Made by a program: the position numbers and the translations under genes. Shown here one piece after another: positions 50,206 to 59,060 of a DNA stretch of 64,000 nucleotides (within the stretch, counting starts at the first letter, position 1; every line of letters begins with the position of its first letter). The stretch is from positions 1-64,000 of the forward strand of contig NZ_CP094538.1 of the NCBI RefSeq assembly GCF_022811645.1. Direction: 5' to 3'. The stretch is from Hymenobacter monticola. GTDB lineage: Bacteria; Bacteroidota; Bacteroidia; Cytophagales; Hymenobacteraceae. The notes under the pieces are model-generated. The model did no database searches and was not told the origin of the DNA. It was given only the letters and a program-made list of their open reading frames with translations.

Positions 50206-52734
50206 GTGAAGCAGCCCAACCCTACTCCCCATTTTGATATTCATGCCTCGGTCGTTCGGCATTTGGGAGAGGAGTTGATTACCGATGAGGTAAGTGCCAT
50301 CATGGAGTTAGTGAAGAACTCCTACGATGCCGATGCGGACTGGGTGGCCATCACCATAAGCAGCGAGGGCCAGGTACCGGAAGGGCGGGCCTACGCTGGA
50401 ACAGTGGGCTACATCACGCTGGAAGACAACGGCGTAGGCATGGATTACGACGATATCGTGGGTAAGTGGCTGGTGATTTCGCTTTCCGGTAAGCGGGAAA
50501 TGAAAGCCAATAACCAAACCACGGCCAAGTTGCGGGTACCCTTGGGCGATAAGGGCGTGGGCCGGCTGAGTACCCAGCGCCTTGGCCGCCAGCTCGAACT
50601 AATCAGCGGGGTAAAGGGCGGGGAGGTATGGCATCATTTGGCCTTTGACTGGTCTGACTTTGATTCGCTGGTACCCCTCACGCAGGTGCAACTGCAATAC
50701 AGCACCTCGCCCAAAAAAACAAGTTTACAAGGCACACAGCTCGTTATTGCCGGGCTTACAAATCCGGACGTTTGGCGTAAGGAGGCAGCGGATAAGTTTC
50801 GGGGGCAGCTTTCGCAGTTGATATTTCCACACAAAGAGCACCGGCCGTTTGCTGTTTACCTTACCATCAACGGCCAGAAGCACGACCTCGACGAAGTAAG
50901 CGAAGAACTGCAGGCGCAGGCTGTGGGGCGCTACCAATTCGAGTTCGGACCCGATAAGAAGACAGGAGAGTACCAGCTCTGTATTACCGGAAAAATCAGG
51001 GTGGGCAAGCTGCGGGGCCGAGAAAATGACGAAACACGAGCCGATTTCGAACGCTATATCCTAACGGACCAGGGCCGGGATTTCTTTCATTTTCTGACCG
51101 ATAAGGAAGCCAACAAGACCAACTTCCTGACCGGAATAGTATATGAAGACGGCTGGCTGTTTTCCTTCACTCGGAAGTTGTCGTTTGAAAAAGACCTTGC
51201 GTCTAAAAAAACGGCACTAGCCATTGCAAACGAGCCCAAAACCGGGCAGAACGTGGCAAACCCGGGAAAATTCAAGGGTGAGATAGATGAGTTTGACCTG
51301 CGCGGAACGGACATAAACAACTCTGTTTTCACTGGGCTGCGCGAATACAAAAACCTTATTTCCAATCAGGTCGGCGTGCGTGTCTTTCGGGATGGCTTCG
51401 GCATCAAGCCCTACGGCTTTGATAACAACGACTGGCTTAACCTTGGGCACAGTCAAACTTCGGGGGGCTCCTTTTACGGTCTGCGGCCTAACAACGTGAT
51501 TGGCTACGTTGCCATCAGCATGGCTGGCAATGCCCAACTGAAGGAGCTAACTAGCCGGGAAGGCTTTACGGATTCGCCCTATGCCCGCAACTTCCAACTC
51601 ATCATGGACCGCACGGTGCGAGAAATCAATGAGATTCTGGAACGCACGCGTCGGAGCTATAACGACTACCGGAAAATGCGCCTGGAAAAGTCCACGGGCT
51701 TCAAAACCGTGGCCGAACCCGTGGCCCAGATGAAGAAGGCGTCGCAGCAGGCCAAAGCCATTGAGTCGTGGACCCGGGAGGCCGAGCAGAAGTTCAGTGA
51801 GTTGTCCGTGACGGTCAAAAAGCAGGTTGAGAAGCTGCAGAAAGAGCCGCTCTTCAGCCATCCTCACGAAGCGGCGGCGCTGCCCCTGCTCCAACAGGTG
51901 GAAGCCCTAGTGAGCGAAGGAGCCGGGCAACTCAGCAAGGTCAATGCAATTCTGGAAACAGCGCAGCGCTGGGAAGAATCAGCGGGCTACATCGGGGCCA
52001 AGGTAGCCGACCTGGAGGGGCAGCTCGTGCAGTTCACCGAACTGGCGGGCCTTGGGCTCACGGCCGAAGCACTGACGCACGACATTTACGTCCTGCTCGA
52101 CCGCATTAATGCCTACTCTGACAGCTTTAACCGGCAACTCACCCGCAGCGGCGTGCCCCCGGCCGTGTACGAATTCTTGGAGTACGTGCGCTCATTTACC
52201 CGCGACCTGCGCAAGCAGCTTACCCACTTATCGCCATCGCTGCGCTTTAACCGGGAGAAACGTGAAGTTTTCCCATTAGCAGAGTTCGTGCGCACCTTGC
52301 GCGAGTACTATACCGGACGCTTTGCCAACGGAAATATCGATTTCGTCATCGATGCGCCGCGTGATTTCGTGGTGCAGACCAACAAGGGTAAGCTCACGCA
52401 AATATTTGACAACTTGGTGCTCAACGCGGAATATTGGCTGCGGGAAAAGCTAAAAAACGAGCCGGCCTTTGTCCCCCAAATCCGCGTCGAAATCAATGAC
52501 CCCGTGGTACGAATAAGTGACAATGGCTTTGGGGTGGCCGAATACTTGGAAGAAACGCTGTTTCAACCCTTTGTAACCGCCAAGCCCGTTGAGGTGGGCC
52601 GAGGTCTCGGGTTGTTTATTGTGCAGCAGTTGCTGGAGTCGATGGGCGGCGATATTTTCCTGTTGCAGGAGCGCAATGCGCAAAACAGGCGCTACATTTT
52701 TCAACTCGACCTCGACGCCATTGTAAAGCGCTAA
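50206..52734 (+). CDS. Double GHKL ATPase: HSP90-like N-terminus, histidine-kinase C-terminus
   Basis: An 842-residue protein from GTG 50206. The N-terminal ATPase site has EVSAIMELVKNSYDADADWV (N box) and GYITLEDNGVGMDYDDI (D-x-G-x-G), as in HSP90/MORC/MutL-like ATPases, then GDKGVGRLSTQRLGRQLEL. The C-terminal half has a dimerisation/phosphoacceptor-like stretch with His625 in LTAEALTHDIYVLL, then LTQIFDNLVLNAEYWLREKL, VVRISDNGFGVAEYL and GRGLGLFIVQQLLESMGGDI, a complete HATPase_c kinase core. A sensor of cellular or foreign DNA state that signals to the downstream receiver-like protein is the natural reading. Confidence 0.85.
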   Translation: MKQPNPTPHFDIHASVVRHLGEELITDEVSAIMELVKNSYDADADWVAITISSEGQVPEGRAYAGTVGYITLEDNGVGMDYDDIVGKWLVISLSGKREMKANNQTTAKLRVPLGDKGVGRLSTQRLGRQLELISGVKGGEVWHHLAFDWSDFDSLVPLTQVQLQYSTSPKKTSLQGTQLVIAGLTNPDVWRKEAADKFRGQLSQLIFPHKEHRPFAVYLTINGQKHDLDEVSEELQAQAVGRYQFEFGPDKKTGEYQLCITGKIRVGKLRGRENDETRADFERYILTDQGRDFFHFLTDKEANKTNFLTGIVYEDGWLFSFTRKLSFEKDLASKKTALAIANEPKTGQNVANPGKFKGEIDEFDLRGTDINNSVFTGLREYKNLISNQVGVRVFRDGFGIKPYGFDNNDWLNLGHSQTSGGSFYGLRPNNVIGYVAISMAGNAQLKELTSREGFTDSPYARNFQLIMDRTVREINEILERTRRSYNDYRKMRLEKSTGFKTVAEPVAQMKKASQQAKAIESWTREAEQKFSELSVTVKKQVEKLQKEPLFSHPHEAAALPLLQQVEALVSEGAGQLSKVNAILETAQRWEESAGYIGAKVADLEGQLVQFTELAGLGLTAEALTHDIYVLLDRINAYSDSFNRQLTRSGVPPAVYEFLEYVRSFTRDLRKQLTHLSPSLRFNREKREVFPLAEFVRTLREYYTGRFANGNIDFVIDAPRDFVVQTNKGKLTQIFDNLVLNAEYWLREKLKNEPAFVPQIRVEINDPVVRISDNGFGVAEYLEETLFQPFVTAKPVEVGRGLGLFIVQQLLESMGGDIFLLQERNAQNRRYIFQLDLDAIVKR

Positions 52735-52791
52735 TTTGCACGTTCTTCTGCCTTTTATCCTTTCCTACCATCCTCAGCAGCAGGAGTTACC

Positions 52792-54588
52792 ATGAGAGAA
52801 CAGCTACAGCAGCTCCTTGCGCTGGCGAATATTTCCGAGGTGTACATTGTGGACGACGCGCTAACCAATGGTAGCGCGATTCATTTCGAGCATTTTATCG
52901 GCCAAATCAAGGCGCTGGTCAACGACAAAGGCGTGGAGGCCCTAGCAGACTTTGACGAGGCGCTGGATTTCGAAGGTAACGAACGCATTCTGGAAGAATA
53001 CAGCCGGGCGCAGTGGGTAGCTGCGCAACCGGACCGACGGCTGCATTTTATGCGGCGACTATGTGAGTTGACGCCGGGCCACACCCTGACCACGAACTTG
53101 AGTATTGCCGATGTTTTGCAACAACTGGCTGCTGAAGAACACTTGCCGCCGGTGGCGCTCAAATTGCTGTCGCCCGTGGAGTGGGACGAACAGCTGGAAA
53201 CGATTCTAGCAGCTATCCCCGCGGGCAAAAAAGCCATTGTACTGTTCGACCAGGTGCTCACTGAGGCCGGCGGCCGGTTTGCTGTGACGGCCGGCATCGA
53301 CATGGTCGCGGAGGTTGTCGCCGACACGCGCTGCCACCAGTTGCTGCCCGGGATTCTCACTTATACCGTCGAGGATGAGGGCCACGAGTTGACCGAACGA
53401 GCCGACCTGATGCGTAAAAAGACCCTACAGGCCGGGGACCTGTTTGTGCTGACCAAAAAGCGGCTCGAAAACCTGCCCCATTTTGTGGACGGTATCAAAA
53501 AAATGCTGCTTAATGGGCCGTGCGAAGAGTTAAAGAAGTACGCTGTGGAAGTGGTGGAGCACTCGTTTAAAACCACGCTTGCTAAGTTGATGACCCTCGA
53601 TACGTATGACTTTGACTACACTATTCTGCGCTCGTCGACGGAGGAGGGCGTTTGGGCTCCGGAAACGCTGTTTCGCATCATTGACATAATCTACAAGGAC
53701 GAAAACAAGCAATACCTCCTCGACCATAGTCTCACCTCGGCGCTGAATAAGCTGCTAGCTCAAGCCGGACTTTTATCGAAAGTCCAAATTCCCGTGGCCG
53801 ACATCGTACCCTACACGGAGAAATTCACGCTGCGGCACCAGGAAATGTACGCGGCCGCCGAGCACATCAACGGTTTATACAAACCCATTGAGAACGGCGA
53901 CATTTTTCGGGTGGTTGAGGGCACAGGCACAGGCCTGTATATTCTGGTGGGCCAAGCCTGCGATTTGATGATTCGCGCCAATGGCAAGCGGGGCTCCAGC
54001 GTCGGCCACCTGCTCAAAATCAAGCCCATGAGCCAAGCGGAGCTGGATGCCCAAATCAAAGCGGACTTGGACACTACGCACAAGCCCCAGGGATTCAATT
54101 TCTGGAAAACCAGAGAAGTCATCGAGTACATCGAGCGGGGCACGCAGCAACTCGGCCTGGTGACGCTGACCCGCGCGAACGTGGTAAACCTTGACGTCTT
54201 GGATTTGGCCATGTTTAACTCGGGTGGCCTGACGGAAATCAACTTAGCTACGCTCGCTCCAGCCGAAGTGCTGCACGAAGGCTTGGCCAAGCGCTATGGC
54301 GAGCTATATGCACAATTCACTAAAGTTGCCCAGAGAATAATCGAGGGCAAGCAGGCCCTGCGCCAAGTGACCGGGCCGTGGCAGAAAGACCTGTTACAAG
54401 GGCTGATACCTAAAGTATCACACAATTCAAAGCTGGGAAAATCGGATGCTCACACCGCTACAGGGTTCACCTTCGGGCTCAAGCGGGTACAATCGTTGCG
54501 CGACCCCTACGCTAAGAGTCTGCTGGACAAGTACACCCGTTTTCTCTCGCGAACGGCGGACCTGCACGATTTCGCAGAATACGAATAG
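52792..54588 (+). CDS. Receiver-like protein with large C-terminal domain
   Basis: A 598-residue protein. The N-terminus SEVYIVDDALTNGSAIHFEH resembles the acidic pocket of a response-regulator receiver (Asp21, Asp22). IPAGKKAIVLFDQVLTEAGG has an Asp (residue 153) in the usual phosphoacceptor context, but it follows a ~100-residue insertion; LLPGILTYTVE may be the T/S strand. The C-terminal ~370 residues are helical and not a known output domain. It lies 57 bp downstream of the double-GHKL gene. Together they look like a two-component pair in which the response domain has been rebuilt. Confidence 0.6.
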   Translation: MREQLQQLLALANISEVYIVDDALTNGSAIHFEHFIGQIKALVNDKGVEALADFDEALDFEGNERILEEYSRAQWVAAQPDRRLHFMRRLCELTPGHTLTTNLSIADVLQQLAAEEHLPPVALKLLSPVEWDEQLETILAAIPAGKKAIVLFDQVLTEAGGRFAVTAGIDMVAEVVADTRCHQLLPGILTYTVEDEGHELTERADLMRKKTLQAGDLFVLTKKRLENLPHFVDGIKKMLLNGPCEELKKYAVEVVEHSFKTTLAKLMTLDTYDFDYTILRSSTEEGVWAPETLFRIIDIIYKDENKQYLLDHSLTSALNKLLAQAGLLSKVQIPVADIVPYTEKFTLRHQEMYAAAEHINGLYKPIENGDIFRVVEGTGTGLYILVGQACDLMIRANGKRGSSVGHLLKIKPMSQAELDAQIKADLDTTHKPQGFNFWKTREVIEYIERGTQQLGLVTLTRANVVNLDVLDLAMFNSGGLTEINLATLAPAEVLHEGLAKRYGELYAQFTKVAQRIIEGKQALRQVTGPWQKDLLQGLIPKVSHNSKLGKSDAHTATGFTFGLKRVQSLRDPYAKSLLDKYTRFLSRTADLHDFAEYE

Positions 54589-54671
54589 AATCTTGCACTG
54601 CTTTTAGGCTCTATTTAAGATAACGGCGCGATTGTCGATATTTTCGCATAGCGCTAAGCAATGATTTTCTG

Positions 54672-55739
54672 ATGACAAATAAATTTTATTCTTTAATAGG
54701 AGCTACCGAAGCAAAAAAGACATTTGATTTGGCTGATTTAGGGGCTAAAATGTCCCATATGACGCCTTTCGGCTTTTTGGGAGATGATGGTACGTTGCAC
54801 GGATTCGAAACTTTTGAAGTGGCGGTGCGGCCCGCTGATTATGATGAAGCATTCACCAAGAAACTGCTGGAACTGAATCCTCCTTACCGAATACTAGACT
54901 TCCTGACTCACCACTTCGAGTATTTTCTTGGCAGGAGCAACGAGGGAAGCGAATTCCTGCACCACATTGAGTACGTAATCCTGCCAAAGCTGAAGAGGCT
55001 GGTCAATAACGTGCCTTCCTCCTTGGTAGAAGAATGGCTCAGAATCCAAAAGCAACTCATGTTTAGTCAAAACAAACAACAAAGAATCACCTTCCTGGAA
55101 GCGGCCTATAAGGCAGCCTGCGAGTATTCTCCCGGTCAGCCTTTGTCCGTCAGCATCAATCCCGTGGCGTTAGGAGAGCACCTGGGCCTTGACCGCGCCA
55201 CCGTGGCCCGCATAGTCAATGAGTTGGTACAGGATGGTCACGTAACTTCGACCCTCGGCATGAAGGCGATGTTTGTGACCCGGGAAGGCACCAGACAACT
55301 CGAAGGGGAGGCCGAGCCTAAAAGCTCCGTGCAGCATAACTTTCATTTTGCTCAGGGAAGCACGAGCACTGTTGCAACCGGGGCCAACGCCGTGCAGGTT
55401 ACAAGCACCGGCCAGGGCGCCATACTCAATGTAGCAAGCGGCGGCCAGGTTACGCAGTCAGTTACCGGAGCACAGACGGCTTCGTTAGTCGACCTGGTGG
55501 AACAACTCAAACAAGCACTGGTCGCGGAGCCAAAGCTGGAATCTCACAAAGAGGATATTGATGATGAGCTGCGCCGGATTGCAGCGCAACTGCAAAAACC
55601 CGAACCGAAGAAGAGCATCCTGACACGCTCGTTTGAGGCGTTGCACGATTTGGCGAAAGACGGCCTGGGAAGCGCTACCGGGCATGTGGTATTCGAACTG
55701 CTGCAACAAGTGCCTCACCTGCTGGGCGCAGCTTCTTAA
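54672..55739 (+). CDS. Winged-helix protein with a Thr/Gly-rich beta segment
   Basis: A 355-residue protein. The centre has a winged helix (PVALGEHLGLDRATVARIVN, ELVQDGHVTSTLGMKAMF). It follows an alpha-helical N-terminal part (RILDFLTHHFEYFLGRSNEG, EEWLRIQKQLMFSQN). Then comes a run of short strands, VATGANAVQVTSTGQGAILN and VASGGQVTQSVTGAQT, resembling a small beta-helix, and a C-terminal amphipathic helical domain (DIDDELRRIAAQLQKPE, SFEALHDLAKDGLG). It ends just before the terminator. It may be the output or effector of the operon. Confidence 0.5.
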   Translation: MTNKFYSLIGATEAKKTFDLADLGAKMSHMTPFGFLGDDGTLHGFETFEVAVRPADYDEAFTKKLLELNPPYRILDFLTHHFEYFLGRSNEGSEFLHHIEYVILPKLKRLVNNVPSSLVEEWLRIQKQLMFSQNKQQRITFLEAAYKAACEYSPGQPLSVSINPVALGEHLGLDRATVARIVNELVQDGHVTSTLGMKAMFVTREGTRQLEGEAEPKSSVQHNFHFAQGSTSTVATGANAVQVTSTGQGAILNVASGGQVTQSVTGAQTASLVDLVEQLKQALVAEPKLESHKEDIDDELRRIAAQLQKPEPKKSILTRSFEALHDLAKDGLGSATGHVVFELLQQVPHLLGAAS

Positions 55740-55794
55740 TAGCCGATGATAACTGCCCCTGGACCTTGCCAAGCAATTGGTTTACTACCGCTAT

Positions 55795-55839
55795 AAAATC
55801 ACGAAGCCCAACCATATGCTGGTTGGGCTTCGTGATTTT
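55795..55839. terminator. Strong bidirectional intrinsic terminator
   Basis: A perfect 20-bp stem, AAAATCACGAAGCCCAACCA with its exact complement, around a 5-base loop TATGC. It has A and T runs on both sides, so it acts for the operon ending at 55739 and for the convergent nuclease gene ending at 55875. Confidence 0.9.
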
Positions 55840-55874
55840 TCCGAACGGCGACAGTACCAGCGGCTCAACCTGTG

Positions 55875-57572
55875 CTATAGGTATTCAGTAATGAACTCGA
55901 TGATGCCGGCCTTCCGGTCGATAATCATCTGCTTGGTCCAAGTGTTGGTTTCCGCGCTCAGGTCCTGAATCTCCCGCTGCTGCGCGGTGTGCGTGTAGGA
56001 AGCACGCTTTTCCAGAAATGGGCGGTTGCCGACCGAGCAGTTATGCGACTTGGATAACAGCAGGTAGTTGCCCAAACAATCGATGTACTGGTTCCTAAAA
56101 TCCTCGTCGTAAGCCGGATAGCCGGCGGCTACTGGCTCCCCTTTGGTGGGCGTCTGGGGCGCAATGTGCTCCAGTTCTGGCCGGGTAACGGCATCGAAGC
56201 GGGAGAGGGCATAGCCATTTTTGCCTTTGCCCTGCAAGTGATTTTCGTGCTTCCACAACAGAAACCGGGCCGTGGACGGGTGCAGCCAGCCTTGCAGCGC
56301 CTTTTCTAACTCAGTTTTGTTCCAATAGGCGTACCACCATTCGATTGTCGTTTTCAGATAATTGACCCGCTTGACAATCGGCTCGATGCTGGGATTCTCC
56401 GTTGTGAAAGCCGAATACTTATCGTTTAGACGAGACGTTAGGTCCGCCCGCGTCCCGATTACCCGGCTCCGCAATACCACGGATTCCAAGGCAGTGCATA
56501 GCTGGCAGATGTCTTGAATTGGTAAGGCGAAGGTGTACGCCTTGATGATAAACGGGATAGCCAGGCTAAACCCACCCAGCGTTACCAGCGAGTGAATTTC
56601 GTGGTGTTGCGGCTCATGGTTTCTAAAAAAGGTCGTCAGATGGCGGAAGCTCGCGTCCAGCGCCAGTGAAAAGGATTTAATGAAAGGAACCGGGTCGGCA
56701 ACGGCCAGCTTCTTGTTGATTCGTTCAAGGGCGTTGCTTTCCGACAATGAATTGAAGTACACTTGGAGGGTATAGCCCAATACATCATCCTCCTTCATAG
56801 TCCCTTCAATTGCTGAGATGGACTTGTAAATATTCTCGAACCGAGCCTTTATCTCCGCTATAAGGTTATCTTTTGCCTCCCCACCTTGCAGGTGAACAGC
56901 AAACATGAATTGAGCCTTGATAATCTCCAGATTCGAGGGCTTCTTGCCCCGGTTGTTCTGAAAAATGAACATCTGGATAGCCTCCGACTCATCCCGTACC
57001 GGATGAGTCGTGCAAGTGGCCGCGCTCACGGTTTCCAGCATTTTCACCAAATAGCTCTCGTCTTTATCAGCTAGGACGTTGGTAAAGAAGTCGAACGCGG
57101 CGACGATGCGCTTAGCAGAAGTAGTACTCAGCCCACTGCTATCCTTCTGCTCCTGGTCGATAACGTAGTCCTTGAAAAGCTGTCGGTCATAATCCACGGT
57201 TTCAAAGCGGTAAGTCGAGTTCCGCTTTACCATATCTTCTTTAGCCTCAATTTCCGGGTCGGTTAACGGCCGAATAGCCTTCAAACGGGTAAAGAGGGCG
57301 GACAGGAAGATGACAAGTGTGGTAAGCCGCTGCTGCCCGTCAATCACGGCAAAGTCCTCCTTGGTTTTCTCTTCAAACAGGAAGTGCCCAAAGTAGTAGG
57401 GGGTCTTGGCCGAGCTAGTGTTGTACTGCTCTAAGTCGCGCAGAAATACATTAACCTGTTTGGTGGAGTTTTCTTTTTTCGCCTCGGTGTCCCACGAGTA
57501 AGCGCGTTGATAAGTGGGAACAACGACTTTGTTGCCAGCCAGCATTTTCTTGATAGTACTTGATGCTTCCAT
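55875..57572 (-). CDS. DUF262/DUF1524 nuclease (GmrSD-like type IV restriction)
   Basis: The product has 565 residues from the ATG at 57572; an upstream start 17 codons earlier is weaker. The DUF262 part contains VVVPTYQRAYSWD, FGHFLFEEKTKEDFAVIDGQ and QRLTTLVIFLSAL, the characteristic nucleotide-binding DGQQR block. The DUF1524 part carries LEHIAPQTPT and LGNYLLLSKSHNCSVGNRPF, an HNH-like nuclease motif. Such proteins cut modified (for example glucosylated) phage DNA. It forms an operon with the upstream WYL regulator (67 bp gap). Length is typical for a single-chain GmrSD. Confidence 0.85.
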   Translation of the reverse strand: MEASSTIKKMLAGNKVVVPTYQRAYSWDTEAKKENSTKQVNVFLRDLEQYNTSSAKTPYYFGHFLFEEKTKEDFAVIDGQQRLTTLVIFLSALFTRLKAIRPLTDPEIEAKEDMVKRNSTYRFETVDYDRQLFKDYVIDQEQKDSSGLSTTSAKRIVAAFDFFTNVLADKDESYLVKMLETVSAATCTTHPVRDESEAIQMFIFQNNRGKKPSNLEIIKAQFMFAVHLQGGEAKDNLIAEIKARFENIYKSISAIEGTMKEDDVLGYTLQVYFNSLSESNALERINKKLAVADPVPFIKSFSLALDASFRHLTTFFRNHEPQHHEIHSLVTLGGFSLAIPFIIKAYTFALPIQDICQLCTALESVVLRSRVIGTRADLTSRLNDKYSAFTTENPSIEPIVKRVNYLKTTIEWWYAYWNKTELEKALQGWLHPSTARFLLWKHENHLQGKGKNGYALSRFDAVTRPELEHIAPQTPTKGEPVAAGYPAYDEDFRNQYIDCLGNYLLLSKSHNCSVGNRPFLEKRASYTHTAQQREIQDLSAETNTWTKQMIIDRKAGIIEFITEYL

Positions 57573-57639
57573 TGAAAGGGTTGTGTTGTTAAATAATGGG
57601 ATGAGTGGAGGTTGGAGGCTCACGGCTGGCGGCTGCCCG

Positions 57640-58599
57640 CTACACGGGGCTGGCTTTCATCGCGGTAGCATGAATTTGTTTTATGTGTTTCCGTAGCGAC
57701 ACTGGGGCCAATACCTGTACCTGGTCCCCAAGGGAAAGGAGTTCCATCAGCAGGTCGTGGGTGTTATAGACGGTAAGCTGAATCAATAGCTCCGCGTCGG
57801 TATCGACCAGCACTCGTTGCGAGGAATGGAGCGGAAACGATTTGAGGTACTGGCCCTGGGTCGGTTCAAGGGCTAAGACAATCTCGGACGGGGCCTCGTG
57901 GTCGGGGCGAATGATGCCAAAGCTGTGCGCGTAATAGGTGTCGGCTTCAAAGCCCTCAGGAAGGTCGAATGCCTGGGCTATTGGTTCGACCGCCCGCATC
58001 CGGTCCAGCCCAAAACACCGCAGCCCTTGCCGGGCCGGTTCGTGGGCCAGCAGGTACCACCGGCCTTTGAACTCCTTGAGGAGCAACGGCGAAACCGTCC
58101 GCTTCGTGGGGGCTTGGTCCCAAAACTTATGGTAGTCGAACTGTACCTGCCGGCGCTGCTGCACGGCCCGCAGCAGGGGTTGCAGCCATTCTGTGCCCAC
58201 GGGCCGACGCGCTTCCCACTGCACGAATGGGCTCAGCGCCGAAGGCAGCCGCAGAAACTCTTGCAATTCAAACGCATCGAGCAGGCGTTGGTACCCTTCC
58301 GGCAGCAGGTCCGCCGTGGCAATCACGTAACCGCCCTGACGGCGGTCGTGCTCAATCACGACTCCGAAGCGTTCCGCTATTTTCGGCAGGTCCCGCTGAA
58401 ACGTGCGTTGCGAGTAGTTGGCGGCCAGGTCCCGCAAGGAGGTTTGCTCCAATAAGTAGCGGCGCAGTTCCTCAAACGGTACGGCACGCTTCAGATGCTG
58501 CAGGCGTAGCACTAACAGCAATTGCCGAAGAAAATGGGCGTGGGTGGTCACGAAAGAGCGGTAGAGCAGCCGTTCGTTAAGAATTTCAGCCTGAAACAT
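57640..58599 (-). CDS. WYL-domain transcriptional regulator of the nuclease
   Basis: A 319-residue protein from ATG 58599. The N-terminal winged helix is visible in SLRDLAANYSQRTFQRDLPK; the WYL core in RQVQFDYHKFWDQAPTKRTV, SPLLLKEFKGRWYLLAHEPA and LRCFGLDRMRAVEPI. The C-terminal WCX-type region reads SEIVLALEPTQGQYL. WYL regulators such as BrxR repress defence operons and sense nucleotide signals. It lies just upstream of the GmrSD-like gene in the same direction. Confidence 0.85.
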   Translation of the reverse strand: MFQAEILNERLLYRSFVTTHAHFLRQLLLVLRLQHLKRAVPFEELRRYLLEQTSLRDLAANYSQRTFQRDLPKIAERFGVVIEHDRRQGGYVIATADLLPEGYQRLLDAFELQEFLRLPSALSPFVQWEARRPVGTEWLQPLLRAVQQRRQVQFDYHKFWDQAPTKRTVSPLLLKEFKGRWYLLAHEPARQGLRCFGLDRMRAVEPIAQAFDLPEGFEADTYYAHSFGIIRPDHEAPSEIVLALEPTQGQYLKSFPLHSSQRVLVDTDAELLIQLTVYNTHDLLMELLSLGDQVQVLAPVSLRKHIKQIHATAMKASPV

Positions 58600-58708
58600 C
58601 ACCCTGTTTCATCTTTCGGTCTAGAAAGCGGATGGGGCTGCGTAAGCTATTTCAACGAAGCGTTAGCAAGGTGCAAGGTAATGATTGAGAGTGAATGATA
58701 AATACCCG

Positions 58709-59032
58709 TCAGGCGGGAGGCCTGGCTTCTCCTCCGCCTTTGCCAATCGCTATCAGCATACTCTCCTGTACCCATCGTGAGCCCCACCGCTCAAACTGGT
58801 CGAGGGCCGTCCCAAAATGATGTTGCGCCTGCTGCCAGCCGGCCGCGCCGGCCGCGACCAATTCCACCATGCTTAGCCCTTGTCCCTGGTAGCGGCGCGC
58901 AACAGAAACAACAAAGGAATGGGTGCTTTCCGGCACACCTGGGGGTAGCGAAGCTTTTTCCACTTCTTCGCTGGCCGAACTGCCTTCGGGTAGGGCGTAA
59001 GCAGTCTTGACAATTCGTAGTGGCCGTATCAT
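58709..59032 (-). CDS. Mini sigma-70-like protein (region 2 fragment)
   Basis: The product has 107 residues. HSFVVSVARRYQGQGLSMVE, LVAAGAAGWQQAQHHF and the end RWGSRWVQESMLIAIG line up with sigma-70 region 2 (FVVSVAKQYQNQGLSLGDLI, NEGNLGLIKAAQRF, SYAVWWIRQSILQALAEQ in primary sigma factors of this phylum). The N-terminus MIRPLRIVKTAYALPE also resembles the primary sigma N-terminus (MRQLKI type). Regions 3 and 4 are missing, and several DNA-contacting aromatic positions are changed. It forms an operon with the FtsZ-like gene (28 bp gap). It could bind RNA polymerase without directing promoters. Confidence 0.6.
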   Translation of the reverse strand: MIRPLRIVKTAYALPEGSSASEEVEKASLPPGVPESTHSFVVSVARRYQGQGLSMVELVAAGAAGWQQAQHHFGTALDQFERWGSRWVQESMLIAIGKGGGEARPPA

Positions 59033-59060
59033 CGGAAGGGGCTAAAAGTGATGGGCAGCG

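Noticed and set aside
48766..55739. Detocs or standard restriction-modification system
   Set aside because: No PNP-type effector or simple restriction enzyme; the sensor has two ATPase domains, unlike the Detocs kinase.
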